Assembly (NCBI GenBank): GCA_008694505.1
Contig: VZDJ01000223.1
Location: 3,499,350-3,563,349, forward strand
Reading direction: 5' to 3'
Length of the DNA stretch: 64,000 bases
DNA from: Cyanoderma ruficeps
Lineage: Eukaryota > Chordata > Aves > Passeriformes > Timaliidae
Below are positions 1 to 13,800 of this stretch, piece after piece. Position numbers and translations under genes: made by a program. Within the stretch, counting starts at the first letter, position 1. Each line of letters begins with the position of its first letter. Below the pieces are notes generated by a model that was given only the letters and a program-made list of their open reading frames with translations, was not told where the DNA came from and did not search any database.

Positions 1-1800
1 CTTAACAATCTGCCCCAACTCTGTTTGTAGAGTCAAGTAAAGGAGCTTCCTTTTCAGTTTCTCTTTGAAAGAGCAAATAAAAAACTAAGAATACAACTAG
101 ACTTTTGTCCTCCCTTTGGTCAATTTGAAAATATTTCAGGTAGCTAGGATTGGGTTTTGTATTTGTTGATATTCCTGAATCTCTGAATGACGAGGCCATG
201 AATTCTGTTTTCCCTCATTTTTAACAATTGGAACTTTATTCCATTGTTAGGTAACCTGAGTATTGCTCAGAAAGGAAATCAGATAAAAGGGCAGGTTTAC
301 TCACAGGCAAAGATTTATCTCCCTTTAATTAAAGGTAATTTTGTGCCAAATGAAATCTTGGTAAGAAATGCAAGAGGCAGTCATTGTGCTATCATATTCC
401 TTTTGATCTTTTTTACCCCTAAGACTTGGCTTATCTAAAATATTTACTGCTCTGTAATTGTTATTGTGCATCCGTACATGTTGTTTATATGGGATTTATT
501 GGTGCTGGAAGGGAAGGTAGGCTCCCAGTTGTTGTATTTCTCTGTTCCCTGCTGTGCTGGTGAAAGCTGGGGCCCTGTGCTTCGTGAAAACTTTGTGTTT
601 GCCTTCCTAGAAGCGACTGGTTTATATTGTACATCCAACAGTTGTTGTTCCGTTCATAAACACTTCATTCATCTCAGAGTCTTTTTGGCATAGCAACCAT
701 CTCGTTTGCTGCCAGATGGAAAGGGAGGGAGGTATTGAATGGTCTGATTTGACTTTAATATAATATGGCCACTCACAGGAAGGTGAGGGGACTAACAGGA
801 GTTTTTAATTACCTAAATACCTGTGCATCTGACAGTGGAGCATGTGCTGAAGGGTGTTTCGCTACTGTTTTGGATCTTTTGCTGCATCAACCCATCTAAT
901 AAATGCTTATAACTTTTACTTTATTTTGTTCTTTTTTCCCCTGTTCCGTGGCTGAGAACTGCCTGTGACCAGGTGCATCAGTGACAATTCTCTTCACCTG
1001 TCTGCTGAGCTGCATTTCCCTTTGTTCAAGTGTTTTATTTATAACAGAAGCTTTTCCAGAAAATCCCTCTGCTGGACAGACCACTTGGTCCTGCTGTGCT
1101 TGTGTCCTGTCTTGTGGGCATTTCTGTACCATCACCCATAAATTCCACTTCAGTCCATAACACAGAAATGAAATGAAACCAAGACAATGTTTATGACCTG
1201 TTCCTCCCCACCTTGGCCTTTGTACAGAGCTGTGTGTGTCGTTCCTGCCCTTTGTGTGTTATAGGATCATTTACCTTGTCTTAACCTATTTTTTTTGGCC
1301 TTAAAAGTCTCCCCTATGGTGCAACCAACCATCACCTTAATTCCTCTTTCTTCTCTGAGTCACTGGACTCCATCCTCTGTTGTTTCATACTCTTAGCTGT
1401 TTTATTTTAAAAATGTTCTCTGAGATCAGCCCTCTCCTTAACTTGGATTCATCCTAAAATCCTTTGGGAGATGTTGGGTCAGGTAGTCAAATAAAAGCAA
1501 AGAACACTTTTTAATGTGTTTCATGTACACAATGTTTCCAGTGGGTTTTTTGGTGTGGGATTTTTGTGGTGGTGTTTTTTTAATGGAACACTTAAGGCTT
1601 TTGTTTACCTTTAACATGAATTTTTTCTCTATTTTTTCACCTTTTTTTTTGATCTTTTCATCTTGTTATTTTCTTGTGTCTATTTCAGCCGATTCTATTC
1701 CGTGATTAACATCCTTTGTTTGCCACAAGTTGCTGAAAATGAAACAAATGAAATGAAAATGAATTCTTCTCTTTCTGCTTCCTCTTGTCCTTGCTAACAG
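1..1800. other. CEP112: Intron upstream of the first visible exon
   Basis: No coding exon is recognisable here. The sequence is T-rich on the + strand and ends in a strong polypyrimidine tract (about 1767-1796) before the acceptor at 1799-1800. The preceding exon must end two bases into a codon, but I could not find it in this stretch, so it probably lies left of the window. Confidence 0.6.
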
Positions 1801-1879
1801 GGAAAGGTTCAGTGAGAAGCCCTCAGTAATCTCCCGTTGTCACCGGACGGATGAAAATGACCTAGGCACGTCAGTGTCT
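1801..1879 (+). CDS. CEP112: CEP112 coding exon (polar N-terminal linker)
   Basis: This 79-bp exon follows a long C/T tract and an acag acceptor and ends at a gtaaga donor. The first base completes a split codon; the remaining 26 codons read ERFSEKPSVISRCHR and then an acidic DEND segment ending in TSVS. It ends on a codon boundary, which matches the phase-0 start of the next exon. It encodes a polar, probably disordered linker before the coiled coil. Similarity to the human segment I remember (a serine- and arginine-rich stretch) is weak, so the assignment rests mainly on splice-site quality, phase and position. It could be a chance open stretch, but the strong acceptor argues against that. 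Confidence 0.68.
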
Positions 1880-4800
1880 GTAAGATGCTTCTCCTTTTTA
1901 TCCTAAAGCTTTGCTTTCCCTCAGTTGCTTTCAAATATTCCTGTAAAACTGTTTTTTCCAGCTGTGTGGGTCACGATCCCTGTGTAAAGGTGCAGACATT
2001 TGGGAGGGAGTGATAGGGAGGACTAAAGCTCATCAAAATCTGTCCTCTGCAGTGCAGGGGAAAAGAAATTTCTTGGAGGATGCTCTCGGTTCACCCGAAT
2101 GCTTGACCTCTGTTTAGTGTTGTGTTTTCAGTGTCTGCTGCATTGTTTTCCCCGGGCTTGGCAACGTGCCTGCATTGACATCATCTTGTATTTTGCAATA
2201 ACAGATTAAAGAAAGCTGCATAGATGCCTCTGGCTCCGTTCAGGGATGGTTGACCTCTGCAAGAGCGAATTTTGGATCGTTTGTTTCATCAGACTTTCCA
2301 CACCGAGCATTTTGACTGATGAAAGGGCATTGAACAGGCTTTGTCTGAAACCCTTCCAGTCCAAAATATTCGATGATGTTTTTTTATGTCACTGCAAGCT
2401 TTGCACTGACAATTACTCCTGACAAGTGTGTGATCCCAAGAAATGGGCTGTTTACCTAACAAAATGTGCTCTGTGGCCTTGCAGTGTCCTTCACCACACC
2501 TAGAACAGCCCCTCCGTGAACACTGAATTTCCTGTTTGTTCCTCCAGCTCTGCCCACGCTCGGTTTTTGATTCTATCAGAGGAGCAGTTTAGAAAGATTG
2601 CAGCTTGAGGATTTATGAGGACATGAAGTGCAAATAGGATAAACTGGAAGCTCTTTTCTGAGGAAATTTGTGTTCTGCTGTGCAGCTGGAGCAGAGGATT
2701 AGCAAGGGGATGGTTTATCAGGGCAGTTTACAGGTGGGCACAAATCGGTGTCTGTGCTCTGGGCTCTGATTGCTGTCAATGGATTTATGTGTGTGTTGAC
2801 TGTACGTATACAAATGGAATTTTAATGCAGAAATAGCATAATTAAAAATAAAAGCCACATGCTGGCTTTGCTACATTTCTCCTTATTGGTTTCCTGTTTA
2901 TTTTACTTCAGGAAGTGCTCCTTATGGAAGAGTTATTGTTAAAAAAGAATATATTCTTCAGTTGAAACCTGGATTTGGAGCTTTAAAGTTTTGTAGGGGA
3001 GTTTTGGTGCTTTGCTTTGTTTATTTTTAATTTTTTTTGCTGTTATTGCTGGCTCTGCTGCAGCTCCCAGGTCAGTGTTAGACAAATCACTGCACTTCAC
3101 TGTTCTTCAGCTCCACGTACTGGATTCTCCTGTGATTACAGCTTTAAAAGGGCCTTTAAGTGAAATAATCCTCTCTTGCTTTGCCAGTTTGGTAAGGTTT
3201 GGCTGGCTGGAGCAGACAATGCTCTTATTTTACCATTTAGTGATCTGCACTTCGATTTGTGCTCTAGAGGAAAGGATCGCTAGTTCTCTCGCCAGTCCAG
3301 AAAAATGTGGGAGATCATCCTTAACAAAGAAATGGTGTAGAAGGCCATAGGAGTAAATCTGGGGGTGGTCCTGCTGCATTGACTTGTAAATTGGCAGCTT
3401 ATCTGAAGAGAGCTTTGTCAGTCACCTCAGAAGCTCTGGGCAGCAAATACCTCGCCCTTATCAAAGTATGTGTGTAATAAAAGGTAGTGTGCTGCCGATG
3501 ACTTTATTGAGCAAACTTTTTTCTAGACCTGCAGTAAAATTCTGTAATCGCTCACTGTGTTGTATAGAACAGGTGTAGGGTGAATAAATGTGGATTTTTC
3601 ATAGGTTGTTCCATTGTCAGGGATGTTCTGGGATTTCACAGATGTCCTGGCATCATTCAGGCCCAGGTAGAGGAGCAGGGAGACTTTGAAGAAACATTAA
3701 GAGTTGCCTCAACCAGGTTTTGATTGCCAGCAGCCCAAGCTCTGGTCACTGGATGCTTGTGACAAATGAGATTTAAAGGAGAGGTGCACAAACCTCACTT
3801 CACGAGACAAAGTTATTCAGGCTTCAACGTTGTTTTTTCTAAATACTTCAGCGAGGAAAATGTTGTGTACCAGCTTCCCCATTAGATACATTAAATGTTG
3901 GTAGTTACTGTTATCCCACAGAAGAAAAACTTTTCTTCTCAGAGGGAATTCCTTGTAACTTCCCGGAGCAGCAATAACCAGAGCCCTGGCTGGGTACTGG
4001 AAATCAGGGGAGACCCCAGAGCTGGGCAGCAGCTGCTCTGTCCTCGGCCTTGAGAACCATCCCTGCCTTGCTGGCCTTTCCTTTCATTTGAAAATCTGGT
4101 TTTTTGTTTGGAGGCTGAGCAGGTGATCTCTGAATTCTGGATTAGCTCCTGAAAAGGCACTGTGGAGATGAATTGAGGCCTGAAAATGGAGTATTCTGGG
4201 GTTTTTTGGTGAATTCAGCCTCTGCTTTGTAAATAAATAAAGAAGAACATTAAAATGGAGAGCCAGGCTAATTTATCCTCTGAACTGCTTTCTCAGCTCA
4301 GTATCCTCTGGAAACTGTTTAGGTGAAAGTTGTCAGAAGTCTTGTGACACTATTAGGAAGTGCAGTGTAGCTGTGGCCAAGTCAATGAGAAGTTTAATTT
4401 TAAATTACATATCTGCCAGCAATTCTGATCTTTACATTGACTTTTTTTATGTTCCAGGATAACCAACACAAAAGAAACATTTCACTGGATGATGACGACC
4501 TGGAAGCACGACTCAATAGTTGGAATCTTGGGGTAAAAATAAACTGAGTAGTTTACTTATTTATTACTTGCAGCGGGAACTTCTCAGTAATGCAGTTTGC
4601 TTTCAGAGCTTGGCCAGCAAAACTTCATGTGGGAATCAGTCTTTTAGAAATGAGATGCTAAGGCTGGGAAAAGTTATTTATGAATGTACGAGAACATTGA
4701 AGTTTTAAGTAATAATAATCTTCACACATTTAATATGGTTACTCATAAATCAGGCAAAATGATGGCTGCTGGTCAAAACCAAGAGTCTTATTCTGGTAGA

Positions 4801-7800
4801 AATTCAGACTAATTCTTGATGACTCTGTGACCTTTTTTTTCTATTTATACTTGTATAAATGAAAGAAGACTGGCTTTCTGTGTTTATTTCTTTTAACCAA
4901 TACAGAAATTGCAAGCCATTAATACAACTCAGGTTTTTTTGGTCGTTGTGCTTTCTTTTGAAAGCGTTCAGGAAGCTTTTCTGTGTGTTCCCCTCTCTCT
5001 TTCCCTTTTAATAATTCAAATTTGTTACTCTTATAAGACTTTATTCCTTAGGTTGTATTTTCTTTGGTATCAGTCCATGATAGTTCTAAGGTGAATGAAG
5101 TACCTCTTCTCTGTAGCTGTATTTCAATATATTTTTTCTATTGTGTTTTTTGTCTTTTTTGTAACCCTTTCACTTGTACCACCAAATCTTTAACCTATTT
5201 CAATAGGGTTAATATCCTTACAGCAATTTAATTTATTTTTCATTAATTTATAATTTAATTTTTAGTAAGACCACTTTGATTTTAACAGGGAGGTTTCTTC
5301 CTTCTTTTCTTCCTCGTTTTGTGCTTATTCTGACAGGTTGGAAGCTCACAGAGTTGCAGCCAAAGTCAGGAGCGATGAGAGCGAGTTTAACAAAATAGTT
5401 CAGCCGTGTTTTTTGAAAAATAATCACGTATTTTCATGTTGTCATTTTAATCAGCTGCCAAATGATCTTTGTTCTTCCTACACTCTTGTCAGTCCAGAGG
5501 GATATGACAGCATTTAAAAACCTTTCTTATTACACTCCAGGTTTTTCATGGATGGCCAAGTTCTCTTCAGTGCAATCAGAAACGATAACAGAGAATATTG
5601 ATGTTTTTCTGGCCTTCTTGGTGTTTCTCCTGCTTTTTCCAAGCTGAGGGTGGAGATGGGTGGAGGTGTCAGCATTGTACAGGTGCCCAAAACAAAGGTG
5701 CAGGCAGTCACTGGTAGATTTTGGATATTTGGGCTGTATTTATCCATTGGATGATATGAGCAGGAAGCTGTAATACCTTGAGCTTTTAAAGCTGCTTTAA
5801 GGGGGAAAACTTGCTCATGGCCATTTTACAAATTACACCGGCTGATGCTGACAAAGGATCTCTTTATATCCTGCATTTTTATATCAGTGTCAATCTGCCT
5901 GCCTTGCTTATCTCTTATCTCTGTCATTTGATTTGTATTTTATTTCTTTTTCTAATTGAAATTCCAGTTTGGCAATGGCGTCGCGTCGATAATGGCTGGT
6001 TATTAAACTGTGATGATCCTCTGCTGATACGGGAGCTCCCTTGGATAACAAATTGGCTACCGTGGCACATAAATCAGTTTTTCAAGTCTCCTCTCCAGGG
6101 ATGGTAATTAAAGAAGTCGCTCACGAGAGAACTTTGATTGCCTGATAAGACTTGGTTGGGAGTTACCTGACAAAGAGGGTTGGAGGTTGTAAAAGAGAGG
6201 TCTGTGAGGGGTCGTGCTGAACAGCCTTTCCCTGCTGTGGATCACGGCCTCCAGTGGGTTCTCAAAGGGTCAGGAAGTTTTAAGTGGAATGTCACGCTTA
6301 AAGAATATGTCGTTGCTAAAAATAATAATAATAATAAAAAAAATCCGGCTAAAGGATGGCAGCCCCTTGGAATCTGTAAGGTTGGAGTGTCAGATGTGGC
6401 TGCTGTTACTTGCCAGCATTTCTATTGCCACGGGAGCATCTTGCTGTCCTTTAATTGCCACTCCCAGCTTCAAACCGTTGGAGAAACTTTATTTACAATG
6501 ATCCCACCTCAGATGCAGAACAGCCTTGACCCAAAAAATGCTTCAGTGGTGGGGGAAGGTAGGAAAGGAGATACAGAATGGCTTTCACTTCGAGCTGCCT
6601 GGGCTGAAGAACAGTTGTCTTGAAAGGTTTTCAAGCTTCCTTTGGCTTTTTTTTGGTTATACAAGGATTTTTCTCGTTAAGAATCTGTAATTTTAAGAAG
6701 CTGTGAGTATTTCAGGCAAGTTTATATGGAGACCATGCTTTTATCCAAGAACCTGCAAATACCCAGCTGGGTACACACATTGGTGAGACAACCCTGGTGT
6801 CTTCCAGCTGTGAGGTGCTGCTGAGCCTTCACTGCTCCAGCTTGGGCTTGTCTGCATTGAAATGACCAGTTATAAATTGTTGATTTATTTTTTACTGTTA
6901 TCTTTCAGCTTCCTGCTTTTTTAATATATTCTAAATTGCCTTTTCTTCAAAGTTCTCGTATTTTTAAGGTCACGTTCTGGTTGTGTTTTCTGTTTTTATG
7001 ATGTACCTACATCAGTGATTGAAGTGGGGTTTTTTTAATATTATTATTAAAAAATATTGTGAAAAGTTTGGGGAAATGCTTTTATGATTTCTCTACTAAG
7101 CTCAGAGGTCAAAGCTTAACACGCTAATCTGGAGGCTTCAGATATTTGTTCTTAATAATAACATTTTCTATAGGAGAAGGAAATCTGTTGTGTTGCTTTG
7201 CTGACATTGTTACTTTTTGTGAGTAATAAAAGAATTTTCCCCTTTTCCTTGCAGCATTCCCGATTATCCCTGTCAAACACTTTATTATTCAAGTTCTTTA
7301 GACTCTAATCAGGCATGAGTAAATGTCGGGGAAAAAGTTGAATTTCGATTGTGATAAATTTGCCTTTCATACATGGAATACTAATTTACACTCATTTTAC
7401 ATCCATTATAAAATGCGTTTTTCTTGGCCTGTGTTGGTTTTTATCTAAACTGATGTGGGCTCTGTCCTTTATCAGATGTTACGCCTTGAAGCTGCATTTG
7501 CAATGTAGAAAGGCAGAAATCCCTTTGTGTGGCTGTTTGAAGGGAAAAGTTTCAGAGCCAGGAGCTGAGACAAATGAGTACCAGTAATCTTTGGTCGTGT
7601 TGTTACTTTGGACTTTTCTTGGTCATTCTTCAGCCACCTTAGAATGGAATAAAAGTAACCTGGGCTTGGGGAATGAGATTAAGATCTCTTCCAGCCCAGC
7701 CTTTTCTGTGATTCTCTGGTCTTATCTCATCAACAGCTGTCAATAAATTTCTGCATATTGTTGCAGCTCTAGTGCACTTCATAACTGAGGGGAAGGTGAC

Positions 7801-10800
7801 CATCTCCTGTTTATATCTCAAAAATAATTTGATATTGTGAAAGATGTGTTGCGTCAGGAAAAGAACCTCCCTGGATAATGGAATTAAATCACCTTTTGTT
7901 TTTCCTTTTTCTCCTCTTTAGCTGAGCTTTTTAGATTGTAGACAAACATAATTTTTGGAGAAGAGAATTAAAGTTACGTAAAGGAAGAGCAATGAATTAA
8001 ACCCCTGCAAATTCTCACCTCACCTGCCTGTCTCTCACTCTCTCTTTCACGGTGCCTGTGATGCAGTTTCGTTTGTCACCGAATTGTTGCCAATTTTAGG
8101 TGTGACAAAGCATCTCTTTCAAACATCCCAGGAAATTCAGCACATCATTTTAGGTAGAAAGCACACAAAGAGATTGTACCCTGGGGAAACAGCAAAGGGC
8201 TTTTTAATCAGGGAGAACATGATTTTTCATCACTGGAATTCAGCCAGGACAAGAATTAACTCTTTAGCTTTTACCAGATGCCATGTGGGATTTGACTGGA
8301 CGCTCAGTCTTTGCCCAGAAGAATTTGTCCTGGGAGATGTTATTGCCTAATAAAGGTTTGAGAAGACTGAGGGCAAAGAAATTCAGCGGTTGGTGGCCGT
8401 GTTCCATTCTCCTCCCTTGGAGAGCAGAGTTGTATCACAGGGTTAAATGGATGGAGTGTTGGGAATTCCTGGGAGGCTGCAGCAGTGGATGCTGTGCCTG
8501 CTCTGTGTGCTTGGCTCACATCTGCCTGTGTCTTTCCAGTCTAGTTAAGCTCAACCATTTCTGCACAAGCCATTTGATTATCTTTTGTTTGGTTTCTCAG
8601 TCTGGCTGCTTACTATAAACATACCTACTGTATATGTTGTGGCCTTGGAGGGCAGCAGGGCTGGAAAAACTTTCCCACAGTGAACTCCAAGCGGTGTTGC
8701 GACTTCAAAAAATAAATTCAACTTCCATGCTGACAAACAGTCTTCGTGTGCTTTAATGTCCTTCCACTAAGACTGCACCAGCAGCATTACAGTGAACTTC
8801 CCTACAAATTATGATGTTAGATAAGAATGTCCTTACTCAAATTTCCTGAAGCTACTCAGCAGTTATTTCTGTAGGGAACATGCTGGCTGGCTGGGTTTGG
8901 TAGATTAAAGTAAGAATTTAGGGCAAGGTTCAGTTTAGTTGTTTACCATTTCAAAGTCTTAAGTGTTCTTAACTCTTTCATGTGTGTTTTTGCCATCCCT
9001 GTTTTGAAAACAGTCCCGTTTTGTCTTTGATGAGGCTTAGGGAGGAACGTGCAGTGAGCCTGCAGATGCATGTGTGGGGGTTTTGTTCCCTCAATCTTTA
9101 TATTTACAATATTTTGTGAGTGGACTGACACTTGGGCATTATTGGAGATGACCATCCCTGGATTAACATCTTCCAAAAAAGTGGAATGGGACTTTGGAGG
9201 GGTAGTTTGGAACCGTGACTTCTGTGTTGGCATCGTTGTATTTACTGAGCAATAGAGCAAAGTTTTGGTGGGAGTTTCTGGACTGGGATATAGTGCCCAG
9301 ATATAAAGCCTGGAAAATATTTTCAGCCTGAGGGATGGGATGTAATTGATGAGGATGAGACTTGTAGAAGTACTTAAAGCTCAAAATTGTGCTTTTCCTG
9401 CACTGTCCTTGCTTTTGGGGGAAAGAATTTCAGCTTTTGTCAGTGCTTCACTCATTACTTGCATTGATAGCTTTAAAATTGTATAACTGATAAATACTTG
9501 GTTTTGACTGCTTTAGTGTTGTTAAATAGAAATTGAAAATACTGAAGTTACAAATTATGGCTAATTTTCTGGAAATGCAGTTTCAGGATTTTATTTTTAT
9601 GTACATTTCTGCAATACTTTTTTTTCAATTTAAGAAAAAAAAATTAATGAAGTAGATGATCTCTGTTAGGTGATGGGGATTTCTTCATGGGGACCTGATT
9701 ACCCATCACCTTCACAGGTCCGGTTTAGGAGAAGGAGAAGGGGACCATTGCACAAATTGAAACATGATTTCTTGTCAGACTGCCTAATAGAACAGGAGAA
9801 TCCAAAATCTTTTCTACAAAGGGATTCAAAAGACCATTTCTGTTAAGAAGTGGTATTTACAAATTAGAGTTCAGTCCTAGTTCAAATAAAGATGTCTTTC
9901 ATGATGACATTTATTTGGTTCATACTCTTAAAAAAGCATGTGATTTACTGCTCTTCTCATGGCAGTCCTTCAGTTTCATACATATGTATTTTGGCTTGTC
10001 TTTGACCTTTTGCTTATTATTTTTAAATTTGCATGTTTCTCATAAATACAGACTTTTTTTTTTCTTTCTTTTTTGGGGCATTCTTTATTGTGATATTCCC
10101 TCTTTAATGTGGTCTAATTTAGAGAACAAGAAGTTTTGCAGAAGACCAGCATGAAAAGAATGAATGTTGAGGCATTAAATGTTTACAGATCAGTTTAAGT
10201 GGATATAATCCACAACAAGTAACAAAGTGGGAACATTTAACTTCAAAGCACATATGGCTGCTGTTACAAAATCAAAAAATGCAAGACTTGGGCCCTACAA
10301 AGTATTAGAGACACATTTTCCTTCTTTCCCATAAACAAGTAGGATGTACCTAAGCTTTTCAGCTTAGTTTGGAAGTGAAGGCTGCAAACAGCTGAATGTC
10401 ATGGGAGAGAAAGGATTTCAATTAATTGCAAATATTTACAATAATTTTTAGCTTTTAAAAAAGCCAAATTAAAGGGTGATTCTGCGTGGGAGACAGGGCT
10501 TTGGGAAATCATGAAACCTTTGAAATGTGGCTCTGCAGCCTTCTTCAAATTCTACCAGGTATTGGTGAAGGATTCCTCTGACGCCACAATGGGGAGAACC
10601 TTGAGCTTCTGGCAAACACCTTCAGCCCTGGGGATGAGCAGGAGTGTGGGCTGAATGGGGAAGTGGCCAAATTGAGGTGGGAGGAGCGATATAATACCTT
10701 TAAAATGTAGGTGAAAAATCCCATTGCAGGTACAAATGTGTAGGACAAAGAAAATCCTCCAAAGTTTTTCCACAATGGAATTTCTATACCTTTTCTTTCC

Positions 10801-13800
10801 CTCTCTTTTGATTTGCTTTTCCTTCCTCTCCACTGCATCTCCTGTGGTTGGTGCTCCAGGCTGATCCCACTCCTGCATTCCTCTCCTCACAATCTCTTCT
10901 GTGTCCAAAATTCCTCATTTTGTGGCAACGGGTGCATGCGGGATTCCTTCATTCACTGATGGCTGCCCATGGATGCCAACACAGGATAATTCGTGTGAAA
11001 GAAAGTTTAGTGTAACTGTTTTAGTAAACTCCCTGACAATAAAGAGGTTGTCATTAAATTATTGGTTTGCTGATGCTTTCAGCTAATGTATTAAAAATTT
11101 GGATGTGTGTATTAAATGTGAGTATCTGCAACAACAACTGGGTGAAATATGACAACTCAACACCAGACAGAAATCCTGCATCACCTTTTGGGGCAGGAAA
11201 TGAATAACACTGTATCAAATTGAAATTTCAGAGGGATTAAGCCTCTTTTCCACTGATAGATTCAACACACAAATTTATTTCATACTAGTGCAGAAAGTGC
11301 AAGCATTTGATGTATTTGCCATGCCTCGTAGATCAACCTAATCCTACAACATTTTCTTTTTTTTTTAATGTGTGTTGCAATCTCATTCATATTCCAAATC
11401 TCAATGCCACATTTTACAAGATTATACCCTTGAAAGCTTTTTTTGGGCATTCTGCTTTCCCTGTGATGTGATGTTTGAGCCTCATCATCTGAGAAAATGA
11501 GAAAGATCGAGCTGGCTGATAGAGGAAGTGGGTTGGGAACAATGCTTTGTATCCAGTTCTTAAAAATAGTGATTAGGAGAGCTGTTTTAATTATACAGCC
11601 ATGTTAATGAATTATTTCCTTATGTTTTTGTCTCTATAACTTACATGTGTGGCTATAGTTTCAAGGCACCCAACTGTAATTTTTCAAAAGCACTGGATTT
11701 TAATCAGTATAATCTGTAAGCACATTGTAGCTTTGTACTGATTTCAATGAGAATTTAGTCAATAAAGTTGGAAAATCTTTTGCATAGATGTATGTAGCTG
11801 CCAGATATTTTTATAGTATGCACTATGCACTGATGGAATTTTTACAACTACAGGAGTTGGAAGGGAAAAAAAGTGCAATTTTTGGTCCGTTCACGTTATC
11901 AAAAATTCCTGAGAAGATTTCCAACCAAATGATCTCTTAGGAAGATTTCCTGTTTCTATAACATTGAAGGCATTTTGAAAATCTCACCTGTGGCTCTTTG
12001 AGTGATGCAGTTCCTGTGCTAAGTGTAGTTTAGTTACGATGTCTTGGGCTAAATCAGACATTGTTGACGTTGCTGATTTTTCTCTGCCTTGTTTTTCAGT
12101 TAGAAAACCCCAGATACCTGCGAGAAAAGCGGGTGCCGATGACTGTGGTAGGTATTTTATATTCCCTCGATATTTCAGAAAGTCAAACAATGTTATTTTT
12201 ATGTTATTTTTTAATTGCTGGTTGGGATTGATTGTGCTCGGATTTACTGGTTTTGACTCCATTGGTTGTTTTGAACTTTTTCTTCAACAGATGACACCTA
12301 AAATTGACCTTGGGCAGAGCAGCCCCTCTCGGCACCACCTCACACAGTTCCAAATACCAGAGAAAGAGGTAGGATTCTTTTAAGGCATTTTCCTTGGAAA
12401 TTGGGCATTAACAAGGAAGTTATTGTAGCAGAAAAATCTCATGGAAGAGAAATTTGCTGAAGTGACAGGGCTTGTCATTAAATACTTCATGGATTTCCCA
12501 GTCATTTAGGGAGTAAAAAAAGACTTTCTGAACACATTTACTGGTCCTGTGAAAGAATTTTTAGTGGAGGGAAGTTTGAATTCTAGGAATTTTCCAAATT
12601 ACCTTTTTAATAGAGGCAGTGAAACCTTTGCTTTAGTGAGGACTTTTGTTTACTTTCCATATACCTTTCAAAATTAGCAGATTTTGACCTTATTTCTGGT
12701 AAGATCTACATTATTTCTGTATTTGCCTCACTCAGCTCCAATCCTCTTTTGGCCATACGGGGTTTTATTTTACTTCTTTGTAACGTTGTGAATTCCTGAG
12801 ATTACAGTCCAATTTTGGCTGTCTAATTCTCTCACACCATGGTTTTTTGCTTTGAATATGTGGAAAAGTAAAATTTTGTGGTCGTTTTCACCTTTTTCAT
12901 GCTTTGAGGAGGTCGACTGCCTGAGATATTTTGTCACATGCTGCTCATTTTATCTATCACGTTTCCTTTTTGGAAGGACAGTGAATTAATGGACAGAAAA
13001 GGAAACTCGAGGTGCATTAGGAAAACAATTAACAGAACCCCAAACCCAGCCAACCAATCATAAAAAAACCCAAGAAAAAACCAAATCCAGCACTCTGCTC
13101 TGTCTTTAAAATTTCTGATTTCGGCCATGTGCTCTTGGAAAATTGAGACATATGTACATAGTTCCCTGCTGTCCAGAAGGACCTAAACCCCCAAAAATAA
13201 ACCAAGTATGTCTACACTGGGGAGGAAAAGGCATCATCAGCAAAGCAGGAAAATATTCTTCCATTTCCTTGGTGTCTTGTGAGGACACATGGTTTGGAAC
13301 TGTCCTAAAGTTACTTTCATGACAATTCAGAAAACATCTTTAGCAGAGAATACAGAGGAGGGTAAAATCGCTTGGCAAATCCTTCAGCTGTTAATAAAAT
13401 AATGTGTATGGAATGTTTTCTGGTGCTACCTGGCTGCCTCACTGGATGCTCAAACAAGCAGCTGCACAGTCCACGTGCCTTTCACTTTCTCTGCTGTGCT
13501 ATTGACTGTTCTTTTGTATTGACTGGTTCAAACCACCAGTGCCTCAGGATGAGGCAAGGTTTCATAAGATGTGAAAACAGCCCAAGAAATAAATAAATTG
13601 AAAGCACAATGTTGTCATTTAAACAATATTTTCAAATTAAATAAACAGGAAGGCATGCCAAGGAGCTACATAAAATACCCAGTTAATGCTTTGCTGGTTC
13701 AGTGGAAAAATCCTCTAAGCCACACAGTAAAAAATCCAGGACTTTTTGCTAATGGTGCTCGACTGTGGGCTGGTTTGAACTGGAAAGGTTACAGACAGTG

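Larger units (their letters stand above)
4533..12099 (+). other. CEP112: Large intron (7.6 kb)
   Basis: This intron contains a weak CR1-like tail near 7660-7720 and a short (AAT)5 run at 6321-6335. Open frames such as the one at 6180-6623 show no recognisable protein family, have no splice context and look accidental. Otherwise it is unremarkable AT-rich intronic sequence. Confidence 0.65.

Noticed and set aside
6180..6623. Open frame of 147 codons on the + strand
   Set aside because: Composition is not protein-like, it contains an Asn/Lys run from an AAT repeat, it shows no known family, and it overlaps another random frame. It lies inside an intron.
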